Below, one piece after another: positions 30,801 to 44,874 of a stretch of DNA of 64,000 nt (the stretch's first letter is position 1; each line of letters starts with the position of its first letter). Position numbers and translations under genes: made by a program. Under the pieces are notes generated by a model. That model made no database searches, was not told where the DNA came from, and was given only the letters and a program-made list of their open reading frames with translations. The DNA is from Albugo candida (taxonomy: Eukaryota > Oomycota > Peronosporomycetes > Albuginales), in NCBI GenBank assembly GCA_040437565.1, contig JBDOQK010000002.1:682001-746000 (forward strand), written 5' to 3'.

Positions 30801-33800
30801 TCTTTATTGGCGAGCTATATGCAAACTCGTCATTGGAATCGCATTATGGCACATACGGGGACGTTTACAACACCAAAAGAAGACCCGACACAGCGTTTGG
30901 GTGTGCTTTTGAGTCGGAATCTCTATCGCTTTACGTCGGAAATCACAGAGATTTGCTATGAAGCAGAAAAAGAACAAGAACTGGAGCTTCGATTGAACGA
31001 TTTGGAAGGTATTTGGGCTCAAGTGAATTGGGAAATGACTCCGTACAATCAGAAAGCTACGATAGAGTCTCAAGTCGATGGAGATTCTGCACAGTCCAAT
31101 GCAAACAGCTCGGAAGCTTTCGTGCCTTTGCTTCGAATCTCAGAGGAAAACTTTGAGCTTTTGGAGACTCATCAGATTGATGTACAGACCATGAGCGCTT
31201 CACCGTACCAGTCCGAGTTTGAATCACGAGTGAATGATCTTCAGATTGGTCTCTCATCCATCAACGAGGTTGTGGTCCTACTGAGTGATATTCAGCGCTC
31301 CTGGAGTTATCTAGAGCCGCTCTTTGTCCAGTCCGAGGAAGTCAAAAAGCAGTTGCCCGAACTCACTCTTGATTTCGAAGAAATCGACGTTCAGGTTCGT
31401 ATCATTTTGCGAGAAGCGTGGCAGACACTCAATGTGAAGCAATCCAGTACGAAACCGGACCTTTTACACCAGCTAGGCAAACTGATGGATGCTCTTGATC
31501 AATGCAAATCACGGCTGAAAGAGTTCCTCGATGGTCGTCGACGTCAATTTCCTAGGTTTTACTTCATGTCGGAAGCAGACTTGCTCGATATCCTATCCAA
31601 TGGAGCTCACCCTGAACGCATCATGCCTCATTGCTCCAAGATATTCCTTGCGACAAAGACACTTACACTGACAAACGATTGTGCTGGAGACAACAGTCAG
31701 CGCCCAGTTGCCACACAGTTTGTGGCTGGTGTTGGACAGGAAGTTGTGGATTTTGTGGAACCGCTCAAGTTGGAAGGTGAAGCGGAGATCTACTTGGATG
31801 TGATTTTGCGTGCCATGCGGACGACACTGTCACAGCAAATCACACGATCTCTCAAGTCGTATACAGAGTTGTCGCGTGTCGACTGGATCAATCAGAAAGA
31901 CTCTACCGGGAAGATTATGGATGCTGCACAGATCATCCTTCTTGCCGCAGGCATCCATTACGTCCAAGAAGTAGAGCTTTCATTTCGTCGGATGATTACG
32001 GGGGACGATAAAGACGCCATGATCCAATACAATAAGAAGCAAGAGAAGCAGCTAGAGGACTTGATTCGATTGACACAATCCAACATATCATCTGCCGAGC
32101 GTCAACGTGTGATGGTTTTGATCACCATGGATGCTCACGGTCGAGATATCGTTGCCAATATGATCCGCGATGGAGTCGAAGACGCAAGCAGTTTCCAATG
32201 GCAATCTCAATTGAAGCACTATTTCTCACCTGCTCAAGGAAGTTTTCTCAAACGTGACAAAGCATTCAGAGGACCTCATGACGAACGAGCCCAAATACTT
32301 ATTTGTGATGCTGGAATGCCCTACGACTATGAATACTTGGGGAATGGACCTCGACTGGTTATCACGCCTCTAACCGATCGGATTTACGTGACAGCAACTC
32401 AGGCGCTCAATTTGAAAATGGGATGTGCCCCGGCCGGGCCGGCCGGAACAGGAAAAACCGAGACGACCAAAGATCTGGCTAATGCTCTTGGCAAAGTATG
32501 CTACGTGTTCAATTGTTCACCAGAGATGGATTACAAGAGTTTGGGAAATATATTCAAAGGTCTTGCTTCCTCGGGTTCGTGGGGATGCTTTGATGAGTTT
32601 AATCGACTTGTTCCAGAAGTACTGTCTGTGTGTTCCGTTCAATTCAAAGCTGTTTGTGACGCGTGTAAAGCAGACGATGAGGTCTTTTTATTGGAAGGAG
32701 ATCGAATCAATTTGGATCCAACAGTTGGTGCTTTTATTACTATGAATCCCGGGTATCTCGGTCGATCAGAGCTTCCTGAAGGCCTCAAAGCATTGTTTCG
32801 TCCGATGACGGTCATGGTGCCCGATCTTGTGCTCATTTGTGAGAACATGTTGATGGCCGAAGGATTCACGCAAGCAAAGATTTTGGCATCAAAGTTTTAC
32901 GGGCTGTACTCGCTATTGGGTCAACTCCTTTCCAAGCAACTTCATTACGACTGGGGACTTCGAGCCGTCAAATCTGTCCTTGTCGTTGCTGGAGCTTTCA
33001 AACGTGCGGAGCCAGACATCCCTGAGATCGATCTTTTAATGCGAGCTTTACGTGATTTCAACATTCCAAAAATTGTGACGGAAGATAGTGTGATATTTTT
33101 CGGTTTATTGGGTGATTTATTCCCTCGTCAAGACCCAAACATCGACGTTCGAAACGATCCGCCACGGAAGCGTGATGTTGAACTCGAAACAATGGTTCAG
33201 GATGCCGCCAGAGCCATTCATAATTCTCCACGACCTGAATTTATGTTGAAGGTGGTGCAACTCGCAGAGCTCTTGGCCATTCGTCACTGTGTCTTTGTAA
33301 TGGGACCACCGGCTTGTGGAAAAACAGAAACGTGGAAGACTTTGAAAAAGGCCAGGGAACTCATGGGAACATCGATGGAAGTCCAGGATCTGAATCCCAA
33401 AGCTGTCAGCACGAATGAACTGTACGGCTACATTGTGCTAAAGACTCGAGAATGGAGAGATGGCTTACTATCCCGCATCATGCGAGATCTTGGCTCCCGG
33501 AGGAAAGACAATGGAGATGAAGATGAAAGCCCGAAATGGATCATTTTGGACGGCGATCTTGATGCCAATTGGATTGAGTCGATGAATTCTGTGATGGATG
33601 ACAATCGAATGCTGACACTGGCGTCCAACGAACGAATACCTCTCAAATCACACATGCGGATGATCTTTGAGATTCGAGATCTCATGTACGCAACTCCTGC
33701 GACTGTATCTCGAGCCGGAATTCTATACATTTCGACATTGGAAGGATATCAATGGCGATGTTTGATCGACAGCTGGCTCCAACGCCATTCCAGCGCCAAT

Positions 33801-36800
33801 CAACCTGATACCCGCGATACTGAGTCCCGAGCTACAGCTAACAGCGCTGTTGTGCGCAATGGAATCCTCTTGTTCTCTGCCGATATTGCTGGGAAATTTA
33901 CCACGCTATTCGAGCAATATATTGAGCCGACTCTGAGATTCTTCAAAAAGAAGTTGCGTCCAATAGTGCCAGTGGAAGAAACTACTTTGATCACAAACCT
34001 TCTCAATATGCTTGATTGCCTGCTAACGCCTCAGGTCGTCCAAGATTTCAACTTGATGCAAAGCACGTTTGTGTTTTGTTGTGTGTGGGCTTTTGGGTCC
34101 GTATTGACGTTGAGTGACGACGGGACCGACTATGCAGTTGCATTCAGCACGTGGTGGAAAACACAATGGAAAGACGTCAAACTCGTCACGTCAGCCAGCA
34201 ACACTGTCTTTGATTTCTGGCTCGATGTCGATACCGCAAAGTTTAATTCCTGGGCGAAATCTCCATACTTTTACACTGAAACGTATCAATCACCCGCTCC
34301 GATCAATCAGATCACAGTTCCGACCACAGAGACATCATCGATCGCATTTTGGCTTGAAAAGCTATTGATTAAGCAAATTCCTGTGATGATATGCGGTCCA
34401 GCAGGAACAGGGAAGACGCAAAATGTGGTTGGGATGCTGAAAAAGCTGAGCAAAGATGATGTCAATACTGCATTCCGCTACGCAAGTATCAACTTTAACT
34501 TTTACACGACTTCAGCAATTCTCCAGCAGGCAATGATGAGTCAATTGGAACGGAAAACAGGCTTAAATCTGGGACCACCAGGCAAAGCCAACCTGATCTT
34601 CTTCATCGATGATCTCAACTTGCCGGAAATGGATCCATACAACACACAAAGCGCTATCTCTTTGTCTCGTCAAGTTTTGGAGTATAAGCACTGGTTTGAT
34701 CGAAGTAAATTACAACAGCAGAACATCCTCAATGTACAATTTGCAGCTGCAATGAATCCAACAGCTGGATCCTTTCTCATTGACCCGCGTCTTCAGCGTC
34801 ATTTCTGCACCTTTGCGATGGGAATGCCGGAAGCCCCAAGTCTCGTGACGATTTACGAGACGTTTTTAAGCGGACATTTAGCTGGATTCAGTGAAGAACT
34901 CAGCAATTCAACCTTCACCAACGCACTGATCAAAGCGGCATTGATGCTCCACACAAATGTCGTTAGCACGTTTCGTAAAACGGCAGCAAATTTTCATTAT
35001 GAATTCAATGTTCGCCATTTGTCCAATGTATTCCAAGGCCTCATCACATCGAGCAAACAACGCTTCCAAACCGCTGAGAAATTCATCTTTCTATGGCTGC
35101 ATGAAAGTGAACGAACGTACGGCGATCGTCTCGTGTGCAAATCCGATCTTGAAAAGTATTCTCAGCTCGTACAACTTCAGGTCAAGCGTTCATTTCCGAG
35201 CTGTAATACGACTCGATATTTTGCAGCGAAGAATGCGTGGCCTTTGCTATTTTGCCACTTTACCAGAGACGGGGACGCCGAGTACGATCAGGTTATGGAA
35301 CCAAGCTTGGAAGTGCTCAAAACCAATCTGCAGCATCAATTGAGAGAATACAATTCGAATGAGAATAATTCTGCAATGCACCTCGATTTATTTGATGATG
35401 CAATCAGACACGTGGCCAGAATTGTGAGAATTCTCAAGAACGATGGAGGTCATGCTCTGCTGGTGGGCGTCGGTGGCAGCGGGAAGCGATCACTAGCACG
35501 GCTGGCGTCCTACATCTGCGGGTACACCGTTGTCCAAGTGACCATCAGCTCCAAATACGGCGAGAATGAGTTCAAAGAAGATCTCAAGAAAATGCATCTT
35601 CTGATTGCAGAGATGCTGTCACGCAATGAGGAAGACGCCGGGATTGTATTCATGCTCACAGATTCTCAGATCACGAATGAAAAGTTCCTCATCTACCTCA
35701 ATGATCTGCTTGCTTCCGGTGAGATTCCTGATTTATTGGCCGTGGAAGACTACGACACGATTGTGGGCTCTATAACGCCGGTGGTTCAGACAAAAGACCG
35801 GAAGGAAATCATTAAATTCTTCCAGGCTCAACTTCGTCAGCGCTTGCATCTTTGCTTGTGCTTTTCTCCTGTAGGTGACGACTTTCGAAATCGAGCTCGC
35901 AAATTCCCAGCACTTGTGAATTGCACAGTGATTGATTGGTTCCAGCCTTGGCCGCATGAGGCCCTGCTATCTGTTGGAAGAGAGAAATTACGTGAAATCA
36001 ATGATCTTCTTGGACCTGAAGATTCTCGTGCAGGAATTGAGAATTTCATGCCGTATTCGTTTCAATCTGTGAATCAATGTGCCGAACGATTCTTCCAAGT
36101 CGAACGTCGGCATGTGTATACGACGCCAAAGTCGTATTTGGAGCTTTTACAGCTGTACAAAAAAATTCTCAAACAAAAGTTTCAAGAGTATACGACAGCA
36201 ATTGATCGCTTGGAAAAAGGCCTCCAAAAGCTCAAAGAGACCGGTGAGACTGTTTCTCGTTTGGAAGTAGAGCTCAAAGTGAAATTGGAAGCTGCAGAAG
36301 ATAAAAAGTCGGTTGCGTCTCAAATAGCAGAGACTGTGAATCTTGAGAAAGCTCGTGTCGAAGTCGAGTCCAAGAAAGCAAGTGACGAAGCTGACAAATG
36401 TGCAATTATCCAAGCTGAAGTCATTGAGCGACAACGATCGACATCCGAGGATTTAGCAAAGGCAGAACCAGCCGTACAACAAGCCATGGAAGCGCTCAAC
36501 TCATTGAATAAGAAAGATCTCGGCGAGTGTAAGACCATGTCCAAGCCACCAACTGGAGTCGACGAAATCTTTGCCGCTACGATGGTACTCCTTGCGGGTG
36601 TTCATCCAAACGTTCAGGTCACAAAAACCGGCAAAGTGAAGGACGTCAAGTGGGATACGGTAAAGAAGCAATTGCTCGGGAACATTCCGGAATATATCGA
36701 GTATCTGGTCAATTTCAAATCGGTTGTCGATGATGGCAAAGTGCCGGTGCTCAATTGGAAAGAAGTTCGCGAGTTTCTGGACAAAGAGTACTTTAATCCT

Positions 36801-39800
36801 GAAGTCATTCTCACAAAGAATAAAGCTGCAGCTGGATTGTGCTCGTGGGTCATCAATATTGTCATGTATTACGACATTCTTATAACAGTAGAGCCAAAAC
36901 GACAAGCTCTCTTAGCGGCCAATATGGAATTAGAAGCTGCCAACAAACGTCTCCATGAAGTCACCACTTTGGTTGCTGAACTTCAAGCCAAATTGGACAA
37001 ATTGCTCGAGGAAGCTGCAGCCGCTGAGAAAGAAAAAGAAGAGGCTATTGCTTCGGTCGAACAAGGCAATCGTAAGATGAAATTGGCCGGAACGCTGACA
37101 AAAGATTTATCGAGTGAGAATATCCGTTGGGGTGTCAATGTATTGCAATTGCAAAAAGAAAAGGATTTGCTGGTAGGTGACGTCCTTCTCGCTTGTGCGT
37201 TTATTTCGTATATTGGACCCTTCACAAAACCATTCCGAGATGAATTGATTAGCAAGCATTGGGTTCCATACCTTCGCGAAGCCGCCAATGGCTCCAGTAT
37301 TGCCATGTCTGAAGAAGCGAATTCTCTAGCCATCCTTACAAATGATGCGCAAATCGCGGAATGGAATACACAAAAACTTCCTTCCGATCGCGTTTCCACA
37401 GAAAATGGAGCTATTGTTGTGACAACAGTGTCAATGGGTCGACGTCCATTAATAATCGATCCTCAACTCCAAGCCATTGCGTGGATCCGCGAAATGGAAG
37501 CGAAAAACAACCTCATCATCGTCCGTGCCGGTCAGAAAATGTGGATCGATCGGCTCAAAGTGGCAATTGGTACAGATGGAGCGTTCCTAATTGAGAATCT
37601 TGGAGAGAAAATTGACCCGATTCTAGCACCAGTGATCCAACGATCTACATGTCGTCGAGGAGCTCGTCTTGAGATCCAAATTGGCGATGCTTCGGTGCCT
37701 TACAACGAGAACTTCCATCTGTACCTTCACACAAAACTTGGGAACCCACATTATCCGCCCGAGATTCAAGCCGAATGCACAATTGTCAATTTCACAGTCA
37801 CAGCGTTGGGCCTCGAAGATCAGCTTCTCAACTTGGTCGTGTCGAAAGAACGAGCCGATCTTGCTATCAAGCGTGAGCACCTGATCCATCAGCAGAATCA
37901 AGGCAAAATTGAGCTGAAAAAATTGGAGGATGATATTCTTTTCTATCTCGCAAGTGCCGACGACGACATCACCAACAACCAGCCATTGATCAGCATCTTG
38001 AGTGACACCAAGCATAAGGCTCAACTCACGCAGAAGAGCATGGAAGCAGCGAAAAAGACCCAAGAATCAGTGAATATAACAAGCGAGAAATACCGAAGTA
38101 TCGCGTCACGTGGATCGTTGCTCTTCTTCCTGATGAATGATATCAGTAAAGTCCATTCGTATTATATCTACTCCTTGGCATCGTTCCAGCAGGTGTTCCT
38201 GCAAGGAATCTATTCCGTTCCGATCGAAAGAGCTCCAATCGCTGTTGTCGACGTCGAAGATGGCGCGTATGAGGATACTGGAAAGACCGATATAAACGAC
38301 CAGGAGAACGCGTTGGATCTGTCGGATGATGAGATGAAGCAGCGATGTGATGCATTAATGCAAAGTATCACGCGCTGTGTGTACAACTACGTCCGTCGCG
38401 GTTTGTTTGAACGCGATAAACTGACAGTTGCAATGATGCTTTGCCTTACGATTCTCATCAAAGAGAATGTGCTTTCACCGTTGGAAGTTGAGCATTTCTT
38501 GATCAGTAAAGGTCAATCGGATGCTGGGAATGCTGGCGTGGCATCCGAGTGGTTATCGTCGGCTTTGTGGTCGAAACTCAAAGCGCTTGAGACGTTAAAA
38601 TGCTTTCATGGACTTGGCGATGGGATCCAAAATGATCCAGATGAATGGAGAAAATGGTTTGCAGCCGAAGACGCTGAGAAACAATCGATTCCAGGGGATT
38701 TCGTCTCGCTTTCCGGCTTCCAACGCATCATCCTCCTTCGATGTCTTCGTCCCGATCGCGTCACCAGTGCATTACGAACGTTTATCAGCGATTCCCTTGG
38801 AGAATCGTATGTGACGCAGGCTCCCTTCGACATGGACGCCACATATCGAGAGACAAGTTTTGCAGTTCCAATTTTCTTTGTCTTATTTCCAGGTGTCGAT
38901 CCTACTTCCTGGGTAGAAGCGCTCGGTCGGAATAGAAACGTCGGCGTGGAACACAACAACTTTATCAATATCTCTATGGGTCAAGGGCAGGAATCATACG
39001 CTCAAGAATCACTGGCAAGGCTGTCGAGTCAAGGTGGATGGATCATACTACAAAACGTCCATCTCATGCAGTCATGGCTCCCAACACTCGAACGTCAGCT
39101 CGAAGAAATCGCTACTGAAGGTGCACATGACAACTTTCGATGCTTTATATCCGCTGAGCCACCACCACTTCCCGATATGCTCAATATCCCGGAATCGCTT
39201 CTTCAGAGTTGTATCAAGGTCGCTAATGAAGCTCCAGCAGATATACAATCGAATCTACGTCGTGCGTGGTCGAATTTCAGTCAAGAGAAAATCAATTCGT
39301 GTTCCAAGCCTCGCGAGTATAAAGCGTGTTTATTCGCACTCTGTTGGTTCCATGCAATTGTGCTGGGAAGAAGACGATTCGGACAGCAAGGATGGAGTCG
39401 AGCATACAGCTTCAATACCGGCGATTTGAGCATTTGTGCCAATATCTTACAGTCGTATTTGGACGCCAATGAAGCAGTTCCGTGGGACGATTTGCGATAC
39501 ATTTTCGGTGAGATCATGTACGGCGGACACATTACAGACTCATGGGATCGACGGACCAATAACACGTATCTCAATGTCTTGCTCCATCCAACGCTGATGA
39601 GCGGCATGGAGCTCGGACCGGGCTTTGCTTCACCAGATCCAGTTGATTTTGACTTTGAAGCATACGCGACGTATATCGATAAGAATATGGTGCCAGAAGC
39701 TCCGCCACTCTTTGGTCTTCATCCCAATGCTGAGATCGGATACTTGACAACAACGTGTGAGACATTGTGCTATACGATTGTGACTGTGCGAGGTGGAGTC

Positions 39801-40763
39801 AGTGATGGAGACACCGATGGCGATAAGACATTGGCGTTAGCGTCGGCTATTGACGACTTTGAAGCACGTTGTCCTGAGTGCTTCTCCATGTTTGATGTCG
39901 TGGAAGCCGCGACGCCATTGCTGACGCAGGAACACGGTCCCTTTGTGGTTGTGTTGCTGCAGGAATGCAGTCAAATGAATGTGTTGTTGGAAGAGATTAA
40001 GACTTCATTAAGCGATTTGAAAAAAGGATTGTATGGACAATTGAATATGTCACAAGCTATGGAAGACCTCGCCACTGCAATTGGACTCAATGAAGTACCA
40101 GGTCGAAATCCATTCTCTCTTTGTAAATGGGAGAAGAAAGCCTGGCCATCCAAGAAATCGCTGTCGAGCTGGTTCCAAGATATGATATTGCGTTACGCGC
40201 AGTTGGAAGCGTGGAAATCCGACTTTAACACGCCATATTCCATGTGGCTTCCGGGTCTGTTCAATCCAACCGCATTCACAACTGCTTGCTTGCAAGTAAC
40301 CAGCCGTCGACGATTGCTCCCTTTGAACCAAATGACAGTCGAAACACATGTGACAGTGTTCCATGATGTTTCGCAAATCAATTATTATCCCGATGACGGC
40401 GTCTTTGTCCACGGACTCATTCTCGAAGGAGCGAGATGGAGCACATCCGATGAGATTGTCGATCGGACGTTTGTGGGCGAGCAACCAGCGACAGAATGTG
40501 GAGGAATGTTGCTTGACAGCTTTCCTAAACAATTGCTTTGGCCTATGCCGATCGTATACGTCAAAGCCGTTCAGACAAAGCCACAATGGGAGCCGACTTC
40601 TGTCGGGTACTTGCGTCATGATCCGAGTCTGTATGAATGCCCAGTGTACCTGACGCGATTCCGTGGACCCACATATATCTTCCTGGCCACTTTGCCCACA
40701 GAATCGGGTCGAGAGAAATGGATTTTGCGTGGTGTTGCGATCGTTTTCCAAGATGATAATTAG
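27885..40763 (+). CDS. Outer-arm axonemal dynein heavy chain with N-terminal kelch, IPT and filamin-like domains
   Basis: This is the ATP-driven motor of the zoospore flagellum. Coding is clear from about 27885 (FEPEVVWTAPKQTGDIP). An intron at 28079-28130 joins one huge exon that runs to TAG 40761-40763. The true start is unresolved: kelch-like codons continue upstream (DTKWLHAIDLARDQ) but no good first exon is seen. Kelch blades occupy about 27900-28950 (YLVIFGGFAADKRMNDVWVF, MYIFGGYGG). An IPT/TIG domain follows (ISSIEPSSGPITGNTKVTIG), then a filamin-like Ig fold (about 29600-29900), tail and linker. The motor has AAA1 GPAGTGKTETTKD (32437), AAA2 GPPACGKTETWK (33302), AAA3 GPAGTGKTQN (34395) and AAA4 GVGGSGKRSLARL (35466). 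The stalk coiled coil is at about 36150-37080 and the C-terminus ends GREKWILRGVAIVFQ. The kelch plus Ig tail matches Chlamydomonas alpha-type outer-arm chains. Length is about 4,170 residues after removing the gap repeat. Confidence 0.93.
29116..29599. other. Scaffold gap with duplicated contig overlap (192 bp)
   Basis: One hundred N at 29308-29407. Bases 29116-29307 recur at 29408-29599, so the end of the IPT domain of the dynein is shown twice. Confidence 0.95.
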
Positions 40764-43700
40764 CCGTTCATCTGACTCTGAATGGATTCAATAATGTGAT
40801 GATGAGCGATGTCATTGACAGCTTTGAAGTAGCCTTTGGCCGCCTTTGGTTTACAAAGACGAACACCGTAGAGGAACGCGAGGCGGAGGTTGCATGCAGA
40901 GCTCAGGTTTTCAGGTTGGACGATATTCAGAGAAGAAATATTTTGTAAAAGGCATTTCCATATCGAAATTGCGGCGTCAATACGACCCACCGATTCGTAC
41001 GCGCTGGCAAGTTCGATCACAAGTGTGGCCAGCTGACGGGGATTCAATTGCGTGCAACCACACTGCTTGTGATACATGTCGATGGCTTGTTTAGGCTCGC
41101 GCATGGACACCAGTCGTATACATTGCCATCCAAACAAAAAGCTTTGGTCGTTGGTATCATACTTTCCATTCACATCGATCTCAGATTCGGAGCATTTGCG
41201 GGTGGCTACAACTTGTGCCAACATATCAAATTCGAACATCATTTCAGCGGTCTTTGCATAGCTTTTCCCTCGAGTCAAAAGCTTGTTTAGAGTCGAATAT
41301 GGAGCATCTTTCTTCACAAGCGCATACGTTGTGTACAAGTACGCCATCGCGCTCGTAGGATTCTCACGTAAAAGCTTGAGCGAAGAGCTTAGAGATCCAT
41401 CGAAACTGCTGCTCAACAGTGTGATCATAACGGACACATATCGTCCAGGCAGTGTGTGGTCAGCTCGGATCTGTTTTGCAACGTCAAAGGCATCGACATG
41501 GTTCTGATCAAAGGCTGCAAGCGCAATGAGAGCGCTAACTCGCGAGTTTGTTGGGAGATCCGTCCACGGCAATGTTTCACGCTCGAAGACATATGCCGCA
41601 GCCTCAAAGTGTTCCCATAATGCGGTCACACTATCGGACCAGAATTCGATCTGTCGTTTGCTTTGTCGGCCCATTTCGATAGCCAAATCTCCGAATGCTG
41701 GAATGCGATCGAATACGACACTGAGACCTGTGATGCCGAGAAGATGGCGACACGCTCGAGAAGAAATCCCTCCATTATCAGCAGCTTCCAGTAAGCCCTT
41801 GAGCCCCCGAAAAGCTTCGTCTTCACGCTTTGCTCTAGCCAGCACCAACACAGTCGCCATTCCAAGACAACTCGCATTGCAAAATAGCGATCGATGTTGC
41901 TTGAGGCACTCGATAGCCTTTTCCGGCAGAGTTTCCACCAAGTCGGCCATTTCGAATCGTTTCTGTCGATTTTGCTGTACATAATTTCCAGCGAGAATCA
42001 TTGCAGCCATCTGATTTCCATCAATCTGACTGATCCATTCCGCGTGTGAATCACTTGAAAGTAGCTCTTTTGCCGTAGTAAATGCCTTTGCGCTTTGTCG
42101 ATATAATTCCGAGTAATAAAGCGCAACGCCCAATGTATTCCAAGCGATTGCATTGAACGGATCGCGTTCGAGATATTTGTGAAGATAAAACACCACTTCT
42201 GCGAGTCGAATGCCGAGTCCATTCTCGATTTCCACGTCATTTGCTGAATGGAGTAGTGAGAACGCCACACCCAATAAAGCGTCTAAATCAAAGTCGAGGC
42301 TCAGAGCACATGCGAACGCTTGGATGCTGAGGTCAGCTGCTNNNNNNNNNNNNNNNNNNNNNNNNNNNNNNNNNNNNNNNNNNNNNNNNNNNNNNNNNNN
42401 NNNNNNNNNNNNNNNNNNNNNNNNNNNNNNNNNNNNNNNNNAGACATATTTTCCAAAATGCTGATACAAATGCGCCAGTGACACGTAATGAGTCGCATTG
42501 TCGGGATCACGTCCAAGAGCTATAAGCATGACATCCACGGCTCGTTCATCGTCCTGATTCACGTGATATTGTGCGAGACAGAGAAGTGCCCATAATGGAG
42601 CCAATTCTCTCTCTTTTGTGAGAGCTTCCCATAAAGTTACGTTCAAATGCTGGCGCTCTGTCGAGTTGTAAAGCGCAGAAAGTGCTTTTCCTGCCATTTC
42701 ATTACGAGGAGATAGCTCCAGTGCACGGAGAAAACACTTCTCCGCCCTCACGGAATCCTTCTGCACCTCTAAATACCATTTTCCAATGTACGAAAAAGCC
42801 TCATCATCGACTTTGAGCCGTGCCGCTTGCAAGAAACAAGTCAAAGAGTACGACTTGTTCACTCGATACTCTCCACCGAGCTTCCAGTATACGGTTCCGA
42901 GTCGTTTTAGTGCGAGACCTTGATCCTTTTTGTCTAAAGCACAAACATGACTCTCGAATTCGACTCTGGCGACATCATTTTGATCCAAATATGTTAGACA
43001 CCACGCGTGTTGGCAATGGAGAAGAGCCTGAGACGAATGTGAAGCGTTGGCTGATCTCGATATCATTTGATCGATGAATGGGAGCGCTTTGGTGCTATTC
43101 TGTTGCAAGTAAATTTCCGAGACGCAAATACCAGCGGAAATAGCCAAATTGTCATTTATCGCTTCCGATACCTTTCTATAAAGAATGAGAGCCGAATCAT
43201 TGTTTCCAGCAAAAGCATACGCTTTAGCCATAAGAAATTTTTCGATTGTGTCCGAGTACCTGCACAGAGAATGAATGAAATGAGCTTTACGGAAACAAGT
43301 GCTTACACTGAGAGATGAGGACTGGTGCCAAATCCTTCAAGCTTTTTTGTTATGACGGAAGGAATCTCTCCCAAAACCGCGAGGATCTGATCAGAATTTT
43401 GCTCCTCGACATAAATCCACGCCAATAAAGTGTACATTCGAAGACATGGTCCAAGAAGACAGGAGCCATTTTGCCGTATAGCACTCATAAGCGTTTGTCG
43501 AGCTGATGAAAACTTTTGTTCTTCAAATTGCTGTAAAGCGTGAGTCATCAAACTGAATGGCGAGTTGGAATTAATGGCGACAAGTCGACAAGTGAGGTCG
43601 CTGGTATCGTTCCACATTGAAACTACAGATCAAGCGATCAGATTGAGGCTTCTTCTATGAGAATGAATGACGTACCTGCATCTTTATCCTCTGTTCGACA

Positions 43701-44780
43701 CAAAACGTACTCGAGAGCGAGCGTTGCGATCGGAAACCACTCTAAAACTCTAAATACCAAACCATCCAGTTCTGTTTTAAGAATATTCTTCTCCAAATTT
43801 GAGCCTTTTTTGAGATCGTTTATCAGAGCGCTTAAGCAGAATGTGATACTTTTGGAAGTTTGTTCGACTTCAGAGTCAGAAAGATCTAATTCCGTCACTT
43901 TTAAACGCTCCGAGTCGTATTCCCAGCTCCCATATTCTCCAACAGCGCGAATGAATTCTCGTGCAATTTTTGTTCGAGATAGAGAAGAATCTGCACATTT
44001 CTCGAGATTGAGCGTCGGATGCTATCACCACAAAGAATTGAGCAGAGCTTCCTTGACGACAAGCAACACATACTTGCAGCAAATCGATGAGCTGTAGCCA
44101 TATTCGGACGGGAGATATAATGTCGTAATTCGGAACATGCAACAGAGAAAAGACTTTGTCCTCACGATGCAAAAGCGAGTAGAATGCATCAAAGGCCTCC
44201 ACACCAAAACATATCGTAAGTCACTCCCAGCAGAGTGTTTCTAAACGGTACCGTTGAGAGTATGTGAGCCTTTACTGCCGATTGTGCGAGTTCCAGTGTT
44301 AATTTTTGAGCAGCTTTTATCTTTCCGGTGCTGCATCCAATACGTCAAAGGGATTCATACCTTTGAAGAAAGTCTCACCTCTTCAAAATGGAGCAAAGCA
44401 CTTGGAGCGAGTCGACTCTTTTGACCCAATTCTCCTGTTTGTTGTACAGATCCGAAAGAGCCTAAAGAGGCAATAAGAATCGATAGAAACTGTAGGAGAT
44501 TATATTCGTACTCTCCATGCGGCAGGGAAGCCGGGTTTTAGCTGTGTGACTCGGAGGTACGCTTTTTCGCATTCTTCCCACTGTAAAATTATAAGTTTTG
44601 TGACTTTCGCAATGATTAAGGGACTTGTACCTTCTCTAAGGAGAAATTTGATTTTCCAATAATCATAAGAGCATTTGTATTGTCCGGTTCATGCAAAGTG
44701 ACTTCCTGACAGCGATTGATCGCTTCTTGGTACTTTTCTTGCTTGAAAAGCGCTAGAGCTTCTTCCAACCGATGGACCAT
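40760..44780 (-). CDS. SKI3: SKI3/TTC37 tetratricopeptide scaffold of the Ski complex
   Basis: This cytosolic TPR scaffold holds the SKI2 helicase and SKI8 and feeds mRNA to the exosome for 3'-5' decay. It starts at ATG 44780 (MVHRLEEALALFKQEKYQEA) with a TPR that continues over an intron into WEECEKAYLRVTQLKPGFPA. Several short introns lie between 44640 and 43300. The long last exon (to TAA at 40762-40760) has TPR units such as KCFLRALELSPRNEMAGKAL, ALGRDPDNATHYVSLAHLYQ and YLERDPFNAIAWNTLGVALY. The stretch RLGTVYWKLGGEYRVNKSY is characteristic of TTC37. A gap at 42342-42441 interrupts the TPR array with no repeat of its flanks, so some residues are truly missing. The stop codon overlaps the dynein stop. 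The exons between 43300 and 44600 are only roughly placed. Confidence 0.82.
42342..42441. other. Scaffold gap without duplicated flanks
   Basis: One hundred N inside the SKI3 TPR region. Unlike most gaps here, the flanks do not match each other, so the missing length is unknown. Confidence 0.9.
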
Positions 44781-44874
44781 AGTTATACGAATAGCCAATC
44801 AGAAAGCATATTTTGCCATATATGCGGTTACTAACCAATGAGATACCATCATTTGACATCCGAATCGACATAAA

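Noticed and set aside
40050-40751. 233-codon minus-strand frame inside the dynein 3' end
   Set aside because: Complement of strongly conserved dynein C-terminal codons; no independent start or motif.
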